From NCBI GenBank assembly GCA_002686195.1, contig NZAS01000193.1, positions 1 to 16,100 of the forward strand: DNA of 16,100 bases. The letters run 5' to 3'. A program made the translations under genes and the position numbers. The stretch's first letter is position 1. Each line of letters starts with the position of its first letter. Source of the stretch: Candidatus Pacearchaeota archaeon. Lineage in GTDB: Archaea; Nanoarchaeota; Nanoarchaeia; Pacearchaeales; GW2011-AR1. This document shows, piece after piece, positions 6,279 to 12,160 of this stretch. Below the pieces are notes generated by a model. It saw nothing but the letters and a program-made list of their open reading frames with translations, was not told the origin of the DNA and did not search any database.

Positions 6279-6293
6279 GGGAGGGTGGGAGGG
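6279..6293 (+). other. G-tract run 3 (canonical G-quadruplex motif)
   Basis: GGGAGGGTGGGAGGG: four GGG tracts with single-base loops, the sequence type known to form very stable parallel quadruplexes. It is preceded by AATTGGATTTT and followed by TTAAC. It lies 4 nt from the stop codon of the thioredoxin-like gene, and its minus-strand complement would be a C-rich stretch in that mRNA's 3' end. Confidence 0.85.
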
Positions 6294-6297
6294 TTAA

Positions 6298-6954
6298 CTA
6301 ATCAAAATACACTTCTATCTCCTCAACACTAAACAAATCAGAAAGCACAGTATCTTGATTAACAACAACCAAAGGCGCTTGCCCCAAACCAAACTTCCTC
6401 TTCATCAAATCCAAAGACTTAACCTCTGTATCAACAGCAATTGGAATCAAAATAACATTATCACCATTCCTCTCCTTAACTTCAGACAAAACCCTTCCCA
6501 TAGTCGTCTGCCTAGCATTAACATCAATCCTAGGCTCAACATAATCATAAAGATAAACAACAACATTAACGTCTTCAGGACATTTCTCTTTCAATTCAAC
6601 AGAGCTCTTCCAAAGCATAACTCTCAAAAGATCATATCGCCTATGCAAATCAATCACATTTTCAGTAATAGCATTAGAAGAATCATATTTTTCCAAAGAC
6701 TTCGCCTCCCAATAAATCCTATCTGCAAAATTTATATTGCCTTGCTTAGCCACACTACACTCAAAACCAAAATCACTCAAAATCTCCTCCTCTAAACTAA
6801 TATCAAACAAATCTGTCTCAGAATTAAAATAAAATTTTTCCAAATCATTATATCTTGAATCTTCAAACCAAACCCCTATTAAAATTCCTGTCCAAAATAT
6901 CACAAACGCGACTACAAAAGCCTGCCAAAAAACGTGTTTATTACTTACCACCAT
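6298..6954 (-). CDS. Membrane-anchored thioredoxin-like protein (tentative)
   Basis: The 218-aa protein has a short N-terminus, one transmembrane helix (about 9-28, FWQAFVVAFVIFWTGILIGVWF) and a body outside or inside the membrane. The C-terminal part (about 125-218) alternates strands and helices: NVVVYLYDY, then NVILIPIAVD, KFGLGQAPLVVVNQDTVLSDLFSVEEIEVYF. The last segment resembles the cis-Pro strand and closing helix of thioredoxin folds (APLVVVN). No CxxC active site is seen; cysteines occur only at about 64 and 124, so a redox role is doubtful. The start lies within the end of the glycosyltransferase gene (10-nt overlap) with AGGAG 7 nt before the ATG (6962-6966), indicating translation from the same mRNA and perhaps a shared envelope role. 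Confidence 0.6.
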   Translation of the reverse strand: MVVSNKHVFWQAFVVAFVIFWTGILIGVWFEDSRYNDLEKFYFNSETDLFDISLEEEILSDFGFECSVAKQGNINFADRIYWEAKSLEKYDSSNAITENVIDLHRRYDLLRVMLWKSSVELKEKCPEDVNVVVYLYDYVEPRIDVNARQTTMGRVLSEVKERNGDNVILIPIAVDTEVKSLDLMKRKFGLGQAPLVVVNQDTVLSDLFSVEEIEVYFD

Positions 6955-8183
6955 TTCATATCTCCTGTAGCATACCTATAAATCGAAGCGAACCAAACTA
7001 TCGGATAGACTGTAAGGTATATCAACATGTAAAATATCACATTAAAAAACTTTTTTATAGTCAAGTTTTCTTCATATTTCGTAATTTTTAAGACATACCA
7101 AGTATAAACAAAAGAAATCCCAAAAAGCACGACAAAATAAAATATCAAAGCACTTGGATAAAAGTTCACCTCTTGTAAATTAAACAACGCAGTATCGACA
7201 GTCACGGAATACCCAGTACTCAAAAATTTAGTAAATAAAAGTTTCAAAAGCAAATACATAGAAAAACTAAAAGTAAACAAGCTCATAATAATACTAAATG
7301 AAACAAAAGGCATAACAAAAATACCAAACATCCCTTTCCTAAAAAACATCTTCTTATATTTCATAAGTGCCTGCAGCCCACCCATCCCCCACCGCGTCCT
7401 CTGCCTAAACCACATCTTAAACTTCGTAGGCGCAATCGTACTAACTCTTGCATCCAAACAAATCCCTGTTTTATACCCGCGAGACATCAAGTTCCAAGTA
7501 ATATCAATATCTTCAGTAATCGACTTCGGATCAAATCCGCCAGCCTCCTCAACAAATTTCTTCCGATACAAACTCAAAGGCCCATTAGTAACATAAACAC
7601 TATCAACAAAATCAAGCATCTTCCTATTCCATCCAAGAAGCATATATTCAATGCTCTGAATCTTAGCTAAAAAATTATCTTCTTTATTCCTAATAGTAAC
7701 AAAGGAAGTTACAGCCCCCATTTTCGGATCATCAAAGAAGCCAGTAAGTTTCTCCAAAGACTTCTCACTTGGAAAACTATCTGCATCAGACACTGCCATT
7801 AGTTCCCCTGTAGCAATTTTAATTCCCGCATTAACAGCATTCGACTTCCCAGGAGTTTCTTCAAAAACCACCTTCAAATTCCTATACTTCTTCTTTAGCT
7901 TCTTCAAAATCTCCCCAGTCTTATCAGTGCTGTTATTATTCACAACAATAACCTCCTTCTTCTTTTCTGGATAATCCAAATCCATAATATGATTCACAGT
8001 CTCCTCAACGCTATCTTCCTCATTATGCACAGGAATAATAACACTCACCTTAAAATTTCTATTCGGCTTTGGATGTGAAAACACCTCAGGCCTATTCCTA
8101 ACCAACAAAATTATGAATATAGAAAACATATACAATCCTATAAACATAAACGTCAAATACAACGAAGTAACAAAGTCAGCCAT
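6945..8183 (-). CDS. Membrane family 2 glycosyltransferase
   Basis: The 412-aa enzyme would add sugars from nucleotide donors to a growing glycan at the membrane. It has an N-terminal helix (about 8-28), then a GT-A domain opening VSVIIPVHNEED (46-57), VVNNNSTDKTG (80-90), the metal/nucleotide-binding DAD (133-135), TED (223-225, catalytic base region) and QRTRW (261-265). The last is the Q/RxxRW motif of processive beta-glycosyltransferases such as cellulose, hyaluronan and poly-N-acetylglucosamine synthases. Four or so hydrophobic helices follow (about 283-320, 345-370, 380-400). The acceptor is unknown. The gene follows scpB by 66 nt and has AAGGAG 8 nt before its ATG; the start codon lies in one arm of a 10-bp inverted repeat. 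The thioredoxin-like gene overlaps its 3' end. Confidence 0.9.
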   Translation of the reverse strand: MADFVTSLYLTFMFIGLYMFSIFIILLVRNRPEVFSHPKPNRNFKVSVIIPVHNEEDSVEETVNHIMDLDYPEKKKEVIVVNNNSTDKTGEILKKLKKKYRNLKVVFEETPGKSNAVNAGIKIATGELMAVSDADSFPSEKSLEKLTGFFDDPKMGAVTSFVTIRNKEDNFLAKIQSIEYMLLGWNRKMLDFVDSVYVTNGPLSLYRKKFVEEAGGFDPKSITEDIDITWNLMSRGYKTGICLDARVSTIAPTKFKMWFRQRTRWGMGGLQALMKYKKMFFRKGMFGIFVMPFVSFSIIMSLFTFSFSMYLLLKLLFTKFLSTGYSVTVDTALFNLQEVNFYPSALIFYFVVLFGISFVYTWYVLKITKYEENLTIKKFFNVIFYMLIYLTVYPIVWFASIYRYATGDMKWW

Positions 8184-8210
8184 TTTTATTGTTCTCCTTG
8201 AAATGGCTGA
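8176..8210 (-). promoter_or_regulatory. Start-codon hairpin with SD in the loop
   Basis: TCAGCCATTT (8176-8185) and AAATGGCTGA (8201-8210) form a perfect 10-bp inverted repeat with a 15-nt loop. In the minus-strand mRNA the glycosyltransferase AUG is paired in the stem while the AAGGAG ribosome binding site (about 8192-8199) is in the loop. The structure could restrict translation initiation. It might also be a duplicated start-region fragment. Confidence 0.6.
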
Positions 8211-8249
8211 TTAGCGGAGTCCTCTCTGGTTTATCTGCCATCTTATTTC

Positions 8250-8816
8250 TTACTCTGGTAATTTCTCGCCACGAGTCAAGTTAAAGTAATCATAGAACTC
8301 ATCTTTTAAACTTAACTCTGCAGTGTGCCCAATCCTTTTCTTATGAACCAAACCAAGTTCAACAAATCTTTTAACATGCTCATAAGCCTTATTCCCTCTA
8401 ATCTTAATCAAAACACTCTGCTTCATCGGATGCTTATATGCAATAATCGCCAAAGTTTCCTGCTCTGCCTTACTAAACTCGCTCTGTCCACCTGCCAATT
8501 TATTAACAGTATCTTTATGGTCTAAAGCAACATCCATCTTCCATTTACCCTCCTTCTCAACTACCTCCATACCACTCTCTTTATATTTATCTTTCAAATC
8601 AGCCAAAATCTTCTTCAACAAAATCGGATTAACATCAGACAAAGCCACTAAATCAGAAATAGATAAAAACTTCCCGGACACAAAAAGCGCGGCCTCGACC
8701 TTCCTAATATTCTCGGCCTCAACTTCATCGTCTATCTCATCAACACTTGCACTACTAACTCCTTGAGCAAACAAACTCTTTATCCCAACCTCATTATTTT
8801 CTTCTAATTCACCCAT
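8250..8816 (-). CDS. scpB: Segregation and condensation protein B
   Basis: The 188-aa protein matches ScpB: tandem winged-helix domains, the first starting near KVEAALFVSGKFLSISDLVALSD (about 40-62) and the second carrying SKAEQETLAIIAYKHPMKQSVLIKIRG (about 114-140), the most conserved block of the family, then LVELGLV-type and TAELSLKDEFYDYFNL. With ScpA (kleisin) and SMC it forms the condensin-like complex that organises chromosomes. The first 35 residues are acidic and probably disordered. scpA and smc are not in the window. It has its own TATA box with leaderless spacing, and the glycosyltransferase is probably cotranscribed downstream. The gap before it contains the nested inverted repeats at 8862-8972. 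Confidence 0.93.
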   Translation of the reverse strand: MGELEENNEVGIKSLFAQGVSSASVDEIDDEVEAENIRKVEAALFVSGKFLSISDLVALSDVNPILLKKILADLKDKYKESGMEVVEKEGKWKMDVALDHKDTVNKLAGGQSEFSKAEQETLAIIAYKHPMKQSVLIKIRGNKAYEHVKRFVELGLVHKKRIGHTAELSLKDEFYDYFNLTRGEKLPE

Positions 8817-8837
8817 ACTATTTCATATTCCTAGAAG

Positions 8838-8845
8838 TTATAAAT
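8838..8845 (-). promoter_or_regulatory. TATA box for scpB
   Basis: ATTTATAA on the minus strand, centred about 25 nt before the scpB ATG. The nested inverted repeat begins 17 nt further upstream. Confidence 0.6.
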
Positions 8846-8861
8846 TTAATTGTACCATCAA

Positions 8862-8972
8862 CTTTGTTGAAAAGTAAGTTAGGTTTGCTATCATTTACTT
8901 GATTTGCGAAGCAAATCAAGAGTAACAGGGAGGGTGGGATGGGTGCAAACCAAAAAAAGAATTTCAACAAAG
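8862..8972. repeat. Nested inverted repeats enclosing a G-tract run
   Basis: Three nested pairs of arms are present. The outer pair is CTTTGTTGAAA (8862-8872) / TTTCAACAAAG (8962-8972), 11 bp perfect. The middle pair is GGTTTGC (8882-8888) / GCAAACC (8945-8951), 7 bp. The inner hairpin is CTTGATTTGC (8898-8907) / GCAAATCAAG (8911-8920), 10 bp, closed by a GAA loop in a GCGAAGC context. The 111-bp unit could fold as a cruciform or long RNA hairpin, or be a small non-coding mobile element with 11-bp terminal repeats. I see no clear target-site duplication. Confidence 0.75.
8928..8943 (+). other. G-tract run 4 (canonical G-quadruplex motif)
   Basis: GGGAGGGTGGGATGGG: four GGG tracts with 1-, 1- and 2-base loops. 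It lies inside the nested inverted repeat, between the inner hairpin and the right middle arm, in the gap between the SpoIIM-family gene's stop and the scpB promoter. Confidence 0.85.
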
Positions 8973-8978
8973 CCAGTA

Positions 8979-9542
8979 CTACTTAAACAGCCCAATAAGC
9001 AGCCCTTCAATAATTGCAGCCACAATCAACAAAGGCAAAACTATCAAAAAGAACACCATCAAAGAATTATATACCCTCTTTTTCAGCTCTTCAAGCTTCT
9101 TCTTAGCAAAAACAAACATTCCCAACTTAATACCAAGTCCTAAAGAAATAAAAATAGCGGGCAATTCAAAAATTCCATGTGGAAGCAAACGCCAAAATTG
9201 GAGAACTCCAGCAACCTCAGCAGTCCTCTGTAAAACATAACCTAAAACAACTCCATTTGTAATTGCAACTAAAACAGGAAAAATCCCAAAAACAACTCCA
9301 ATCAACAATCCCATAAATGCACTCTGTATATTATTAAAGAAGATAAAACTAACCAACCCCATAGTGCTAAGCCCTTCAGTCTTTTCCAAAAGTTCCTTCA
9401 ATATCTCGTCGATAAATGTCAACTGCTCAGAAAATACAGCCCCAAGAACCCCAAACAAAACAAAAAGCAAAATCACAAAATAAATATACTTCTGACTTTC
9501 CTTAACATATTCCCAAGCCTCTTTGTAATATTTGGAAATCAT
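8979..9542 (-). CDS. SpoIIM / DUF95-family membrane protein
   Basis: The 187-aa protein has about five hydrophobic helices (about 18-37, 62-80, 82-105, 122-142, 158-183). It matches the stage II sporulation protein M family (DUF95), which is widespread in archaea without sporulation: FFNNIQSAFMGLLIGVVFGIFPVLVAITNGVVLGYVL, with the family's N..A..G...G..P....NG.vlG pattern, then LLPHGIFELPAIFISLGLGIKLG, the HGxxELPAI signature. In bacteria SpoIIM helps localise cell-wall hydrolases during engulfment; the archaeal role is unknown, probably membrane organisation. The start overlaps the rhomboid stop (ATGA), so the two are translated as a pair. Confidence 0.88.
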   Translation of the reverse strand: MISKYYKEAWEYVKESQKYIYFVILLFVLFGVLGAVFSEQLTFIDEILKELLEKTEGLSTMGLVSFIFFNNIQSAFMGLLIGVVFGIFPVLVAITNGVVLGYVLQRTAEVAGVLQFWRLLPHGIFELPAIFISLGLGIKLGMFVFAKKKLEELKKRVYNSLMVFFLIVLPLLIVAAIIEGLLIGLFK

Positions 9543-10243
9543 CTAAAATGCCTCTGCAACCTAGTAACCTTCTGTTTATATTTATTTTTCAAATACCAAC
9601 CATACCCAATCCCTGCCAAAAATCCTCCAAAATGAGCGACATTCCCAACAGGCCAACCAAACCAAATCGAGAGCCCCCAAACTAAGAACAAAACTCCAGG
9701 AATCATAACATAAGCAGGCAAACTAAAGAAAGGCAAGAATATAATCATAAATTTCAACTTGGGAAGCAACATAACATAAAGCCCCGCAATCGCAAAAATC
9801 GCCCCTGAAGCCCCAACCATAAAAACTTCCGGACTTCCAAAAACCCTCTCTCCAAAGCCAAAGCCAAAAAAGCCAGCTAAAACCACACTTAAGATTCCCG
9901 CAAACAGCCCTGAAACCAGATAAAACCAGATAAACCTTTTCTGCCCAATTATTCTTTCACAAAGTCCTCCTAAAGAAAACAAAACAAACATATTAATGAA
10001 CAAATGTCCAAAGCCCCCATGAGCAAACATGTGGACAACAAGGGTCCAAAGGTACTGCCCAGCCAGAATACTGCTCGGTTTTAGGGCAAACAAAGCAATA
10101 TAACTCTCATCACGAGCGAATAAAATAAACGCAATAGCAGAAACAAGAATATTAATCGCAATCAGCCAAAACACAACACTTCTCCCACTAAAAAAACCAA
10201 ACCCTCTTGTCTTCTTCCTACGATTGTATCTCTGATATTTCAT
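9539..10243 (-). CDS. Rhomboid family intramembrane serine protease
   Basis: The 234-aa protein has the core of a six-helix rhomboid protease, which cleaves transmembrane segments of other proteins inside the membrane. Seen are LWTLVVHMFAHGGFGHLFINMFVLF (about 65-89, the His and Asn of the HxxxN pattern), the catalytic GASG with Ser146 (GxSG, 144-147) and the catalytic histidine in NVAHFGGFLAG (His204). The N-terminus is basic (MKYQRYNRRKKTRG) and cytosolic. All catalytic residues are present, so activity is expected. It follows tfe by 58 nt. The gap has no TATA box and contains hairpin copy E, so cotranscription with tfe is likely. The next gene (SpoIIM family) overlaps its stop. Confidence 0.93.
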   Translation of the reverse strand: MKYQRYNRRKKTRGFGFFSGRSVVFWLIAINILVSAIAFILFARDESYIALFALKPSSILAGQYLWTLVVHMFAHGGFGHLFINMFVLFSLGGLCERIIGQKRFIWFYLVSGLFAGILSVVLAGFFGFGFGERVFGSPEVFMVGASGAIFAIAGLYVMLLPKLKFMIIFLPFFSLPAYVMIPGVLFLVWGLSIWFGWPVGNVAHFGGFLAGIGYGWYLKNKYKQKVTRLQRHFR

Positions 10244-10250
10244 TTTCTAT

Positions 10251-10284
10251 CATGAGACGGCGCCTCCGAACAGCCGTCCAATTT
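10251..10284. repeat. Hairpin repeat copy E (GACGGC / GCCGTC)
   Basis: GACGGC (10256-10261) pairs with GCCGTC (10273-10278), followed by CAATTTC as in copies B and C. The A-T pair of copies A and C is replaced by G-C, preserving pairing. It sits 13-35 nt before the rhomboid start codon, between tfe and rhomboid. Confidence 0.75.
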
Positions 10285-10301
10285 CAAAATAGAAGGGCAG
10301 G

Positions 10302-11033
10302 TTATTTCTTAGACCTCTTCTTTTTCTTCGCCTTCTTTTTCACAACTTTCTTTTTAGTCTTCTTCTTAGCCTTTTTCTTGACAGGTTTCTTCCCCTTCAT
10401 CAACTTCTTCTTCTCCCTATCGCGAATCTTCTTCTTCTTAGCTCTCTCTTCCGCTTTCTTTTTCTCCTCAGCTCTCAATTTCCTCTGCTTTGCCTTCCTA
10501 TCCTTCTCATCCAAAATTCCAACTTCTTCCGAAACTTCTTTCAAAATCTCATCAATCCTCTCAACTTCCTTTTTTAAATTAGCAATAATCTCTGTAGCAT
10601 CTTTCAACTGCAAAACTTCCCCTGTTTCAGGGTCAATAAAATCATGCTCAAGCGCTTCTTCTTCAGTATACTCTGTCCCCACATCTTCAGAATAATAAAA
10701 TCTCTCATTCTTCCTTCTCCCTAACTGACTTTTGAGTTTCTCAAACTGTTCTTCAAGCCGACTCTTCAACAAATCCAAAGATTTGTTAACATTCAAGGTC
10801 CAAAAATAAGTATACCATCCTCCCTTCTTACTATCTTTCTTCCTAATAAAACTAACAAGTCCCTCATCAGCCAGTTTATACAAAACATTCCTTGTCTGAT
10901 TAATTGTCATATTCAACTTCTTCGCAATCAAAAACTCATTAACATTCTTCTTCTTGTAAAGCAAATCTACAATTTTCTCAGACTCGGGCCCAACAATACT
11001 CGTGACAATCTCCTTTAGAAGTTTCTCCTGCAT
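10302..11033 (-). CDS. tfe: Transcription factor E (TFE-alpha), zinc ribbon degenerate
   Basis: The 243-aa protein is an archaeal TFIIE-alpha homologue, which helps RNA polymerase open promoters. An extended winged helix covers about 1-95 (ESEKIVDLLYKKKNVNEFLIAKKLNMTINQTRNVLYKLADEGLVSFIRKKD..GWYTYFWTLN), the diagnostic part. The usual zinc ribbon follows at 112-145, but in YYSEDV...FIDPETG the positions of CPxC...CPxCG hold Ser115, Val118, Asp134 and Thr137; the gene has no cysteine here, so zinc cannot bind in the normal way. A helix (about 146-175) and a strongly basic tail of about 65 residues (178-243, mostly Lys/Arg/Ala) follow; that tail is not part of typical TFE (about 170-190 aa) and could bind nucleic acid. 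Own TATA box, leaderless spacing. Confidence 0.9.
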   Translation of the reverse strand: MQEKLLKEIVTSIVGPESEKIVDLLYKKKNVNEFLIAKKLNMTINQTRNVLYKLADEGLVSFIRKKDSKKGGWYTYFWTLNVNKSLDLLKSRLEEQFEKLKSQLGRRKNERFYYSEDVGTEYTEEEALEHDFIDPETGEVLQLKDATEIIANLKKEVERIDEILKEVSEEVGILDEKDRKAKQRKLRAEEKKKAEERAKKKKIRDREKKKLMKGKKPVKKKAKKKTKKKVVKKKAKKKKRSKK

Positions 11034-11054
11034 AATCCTCTATAAAAAGAATCA

Positions 11055-11064
11055 AATTATAAAT
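11055..11064 (-). promoter_or_regulatory. TATA box for tfe
   Basis: ATTTATAATT on the minus strand, centred about 26 nt before the tfe ATG. A second AT-rich stretch (TTTTTATAG) lies too close to the ATG to be the box. Confidence 0.6.
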
Positions 11065-11080
11065 GTTTCTATTTGTAGTC

Positions 11081-11114
11081 GGGCTTCGGGTGGGTAGGAG
11101 GGTTAGTTAACTAA
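11081..11114 (+). other. G-tract run 5 with adjoining palindrome
   Basis: Four GGG tracts (11081-11083, 11088-11090, 11092-11094, 11100-11102) in GGGCTTCGGGTGGG followed by TAGGAGGG. This run is the most divergent of the five. It is directly followed by the perfect 12-bp palindrome TTAGTTAACTAA (11103-11114); run 3 is followed by the related TTAACTAA. It lies in the divergent gap between tfe and the 11178 gene. Confidence 0.65.
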
Positions 11115-11148
11115 AAATCAAACTTTTGTATAAGTTATAAACTATAAA

Positions 11149-11158
11149 TTTAAATAAT
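11149..11158 (+). promoter_or_regulatory. TATA box for the 11178 operon
   Basis: TTTAAATAAT centred 25 nt before the ATG at 11178, the usual leaderless spacing in this window. Confidence 0.6.
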
Positions 11159-11177
11159 ACAATTTCATTTTATCAAC

Positions 11178-11807
11178 ATGCACAAAAGAAAAAAAGAGGA
11201 GCGTTCTAGTCTCCCTGACCTTCCAGAACAAGATGCATTATCAAGCCCTCCAGAACTCCCAGAAAGATTTCACGAACAAGAAATAGAAGAAGAAAGACAC
11301 TCCCTCCCTTCATTCCCAGATGCCCCATCACATAACGGATTCTCTCAAGCAGCCATAAAAGATGCTGTTGATCCTTCAGAATTAGACGAAAAATCAGAAT
11401 TCCCAGAGCCCCCTCCATTTCCAAGACATAAAGAACATTCTGAACATCATGAACACCCTAGGACAGAAGACCATCCCAGCACAATTGAAATGGAAGAATG
11501 GCACCCCTCCACCCCAACAACATTAGAAGAACCTCCCCATCCAGAGCCACCTGAAAAATACAAACCTTCATTACCTCAATCAAGAAAAAACTCAGACGTC
11601 TTCGTTAAAATAGACAAATTCAGAGCAGCCAGAAAATCATTAAAAACATCTCAAGACACAGTAGAAGAAATCTCATCACTATTAAACAAAATTCGCGAAA
11701 CAAAAATGCGCGAAGAGCAAGAGCTCGCTTCCTGGGAAAAAGACATTGAAAATACAAAGGCGCGAATAAAAGAAGTAACAGAAAACATTTTCGAAAAGGT
11801 GGAATAA
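11178..11807 (+). CDS. Pro/Glu/His-rich protein with C-terminal coiled coil
   Basis: The 209-aa protein has two parts. Residues about 1-140 are disordered-looking, with repeated PDLPEQ/PPELPER/PEPPPFPRHKEH-type Pro-, Glu- and His-rich runs. Residues about 141-209 (VFVKIDKFRAARKSLKTSQDTVEEISSLLNKIRETKMREEQELASWEKDIENTKARIKEVTENIFEKV) form heptad-like helices expected to be a coiled coil. No known domain is recognised. This layout (long flexible arm plus helical bundle) suits a scaffold or adaptor. It overlaps the next gene by one base (TAATG), and the two look like subunits of one complex; this is inference from coupling and shared coiled-coil character. Divergent from tfe. Confidence 0.75.
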   Translation: MHKRKKEERSSLPDLPEQDALSSPPELPERFHEQEIEEERHSLPSFPDAPSHNGFSQAAIKDAVDPSELDEKSEFPEPPPFPRHKEHSEHHEHPRTEDHPSTIEMEEWHPSTPTTLEEPPHPEPPEKYKPSLPQSRKNSDVFVKIDKFRAARKSLKTSQDTVEEISSLLNKIRETKMREEQELASWEKDIENTKARIKEVTENIFEKVE

Positions 11808-12130
11808 TGGCTCAAGAATATGTAAAAATTTCTCCAGATGAATTAAAATACGGCGAGAAAAACCTTCTCCAAAGCCAAGTAGAAATTTTAGAATCAGCAA
11901 AAGTTTCCAAAGCCTACAAAAAACTCAGAAAATCAGAATTCATGTTAAAACTAGAATTAAAAAAACACCTTATTACATTAAAAGAATCTCTAAAAGAAGT
12001 TGACCGCGTCTTACCTCAATCACATATGCATCAAGAACAGTCTGAAGACACAACCTTCGAAACCTCCTCAATAAACACAGAATTAGAAAAAATCAAATCC
12101 AAGCTCGACAATCTGCAAAACATCCCATAG
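11807..12130 (+). CDS. Small coiled-coil protein
   Basis: The 107-aa protein is almost entirely helical and charged: residues about 10-68 (DELKYGEKNLLQSQVEILESAKVSKAYKKLRKSEFMLKLELKKHLITLKESLKEVD) form a long amphipathic helix or hairpin, then an acidic Ser/Thr linker and a second short helix (about 90-105, NTELEKIKSKLDNLQ). There is no signal peptide or enzyme motif. AAGGTGG just before the ATG is a plausible ribosome binding site, and the ATG shares a base with the upstream stop. It probably partners the preceding coiled-coil protein. alaS follows after 30 nt but has its own TATA box. Confidence 0.75.
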   Translation: MAQEYVKISPDELKYGEKNLLQSQVEILESAKVSKAYKKLRKSEFMLKLELKKHLITLKESLKEVDRVLPQSHMHQEQSEDTTFETSSINTELEKIKSKLDNLQNIP

Positions 12131-12140
12131 TTTTATAAAA
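12131..12140 (+). promoter_or_regulatory. TATA box for alaS
   Basis: TTTTATAAAA (perfect palindrome) centred about 25 nt before the alaS ATG. It starts on the base after the upstream stop codon. Confidence 0.65.
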
Positions 12141-12160
12141 TAATCAATCTCTAATCCTAT

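Noticed and set aside
9820..9845. Possible third copy of the in-frame palindrome (ACTTCC...GACTTCC) in the rhomboid gene
   Set aside because: Only a short direct repeat of ACTTCC is present; neither the ACAGC arm nor the GGAAGTTTT arm is found.
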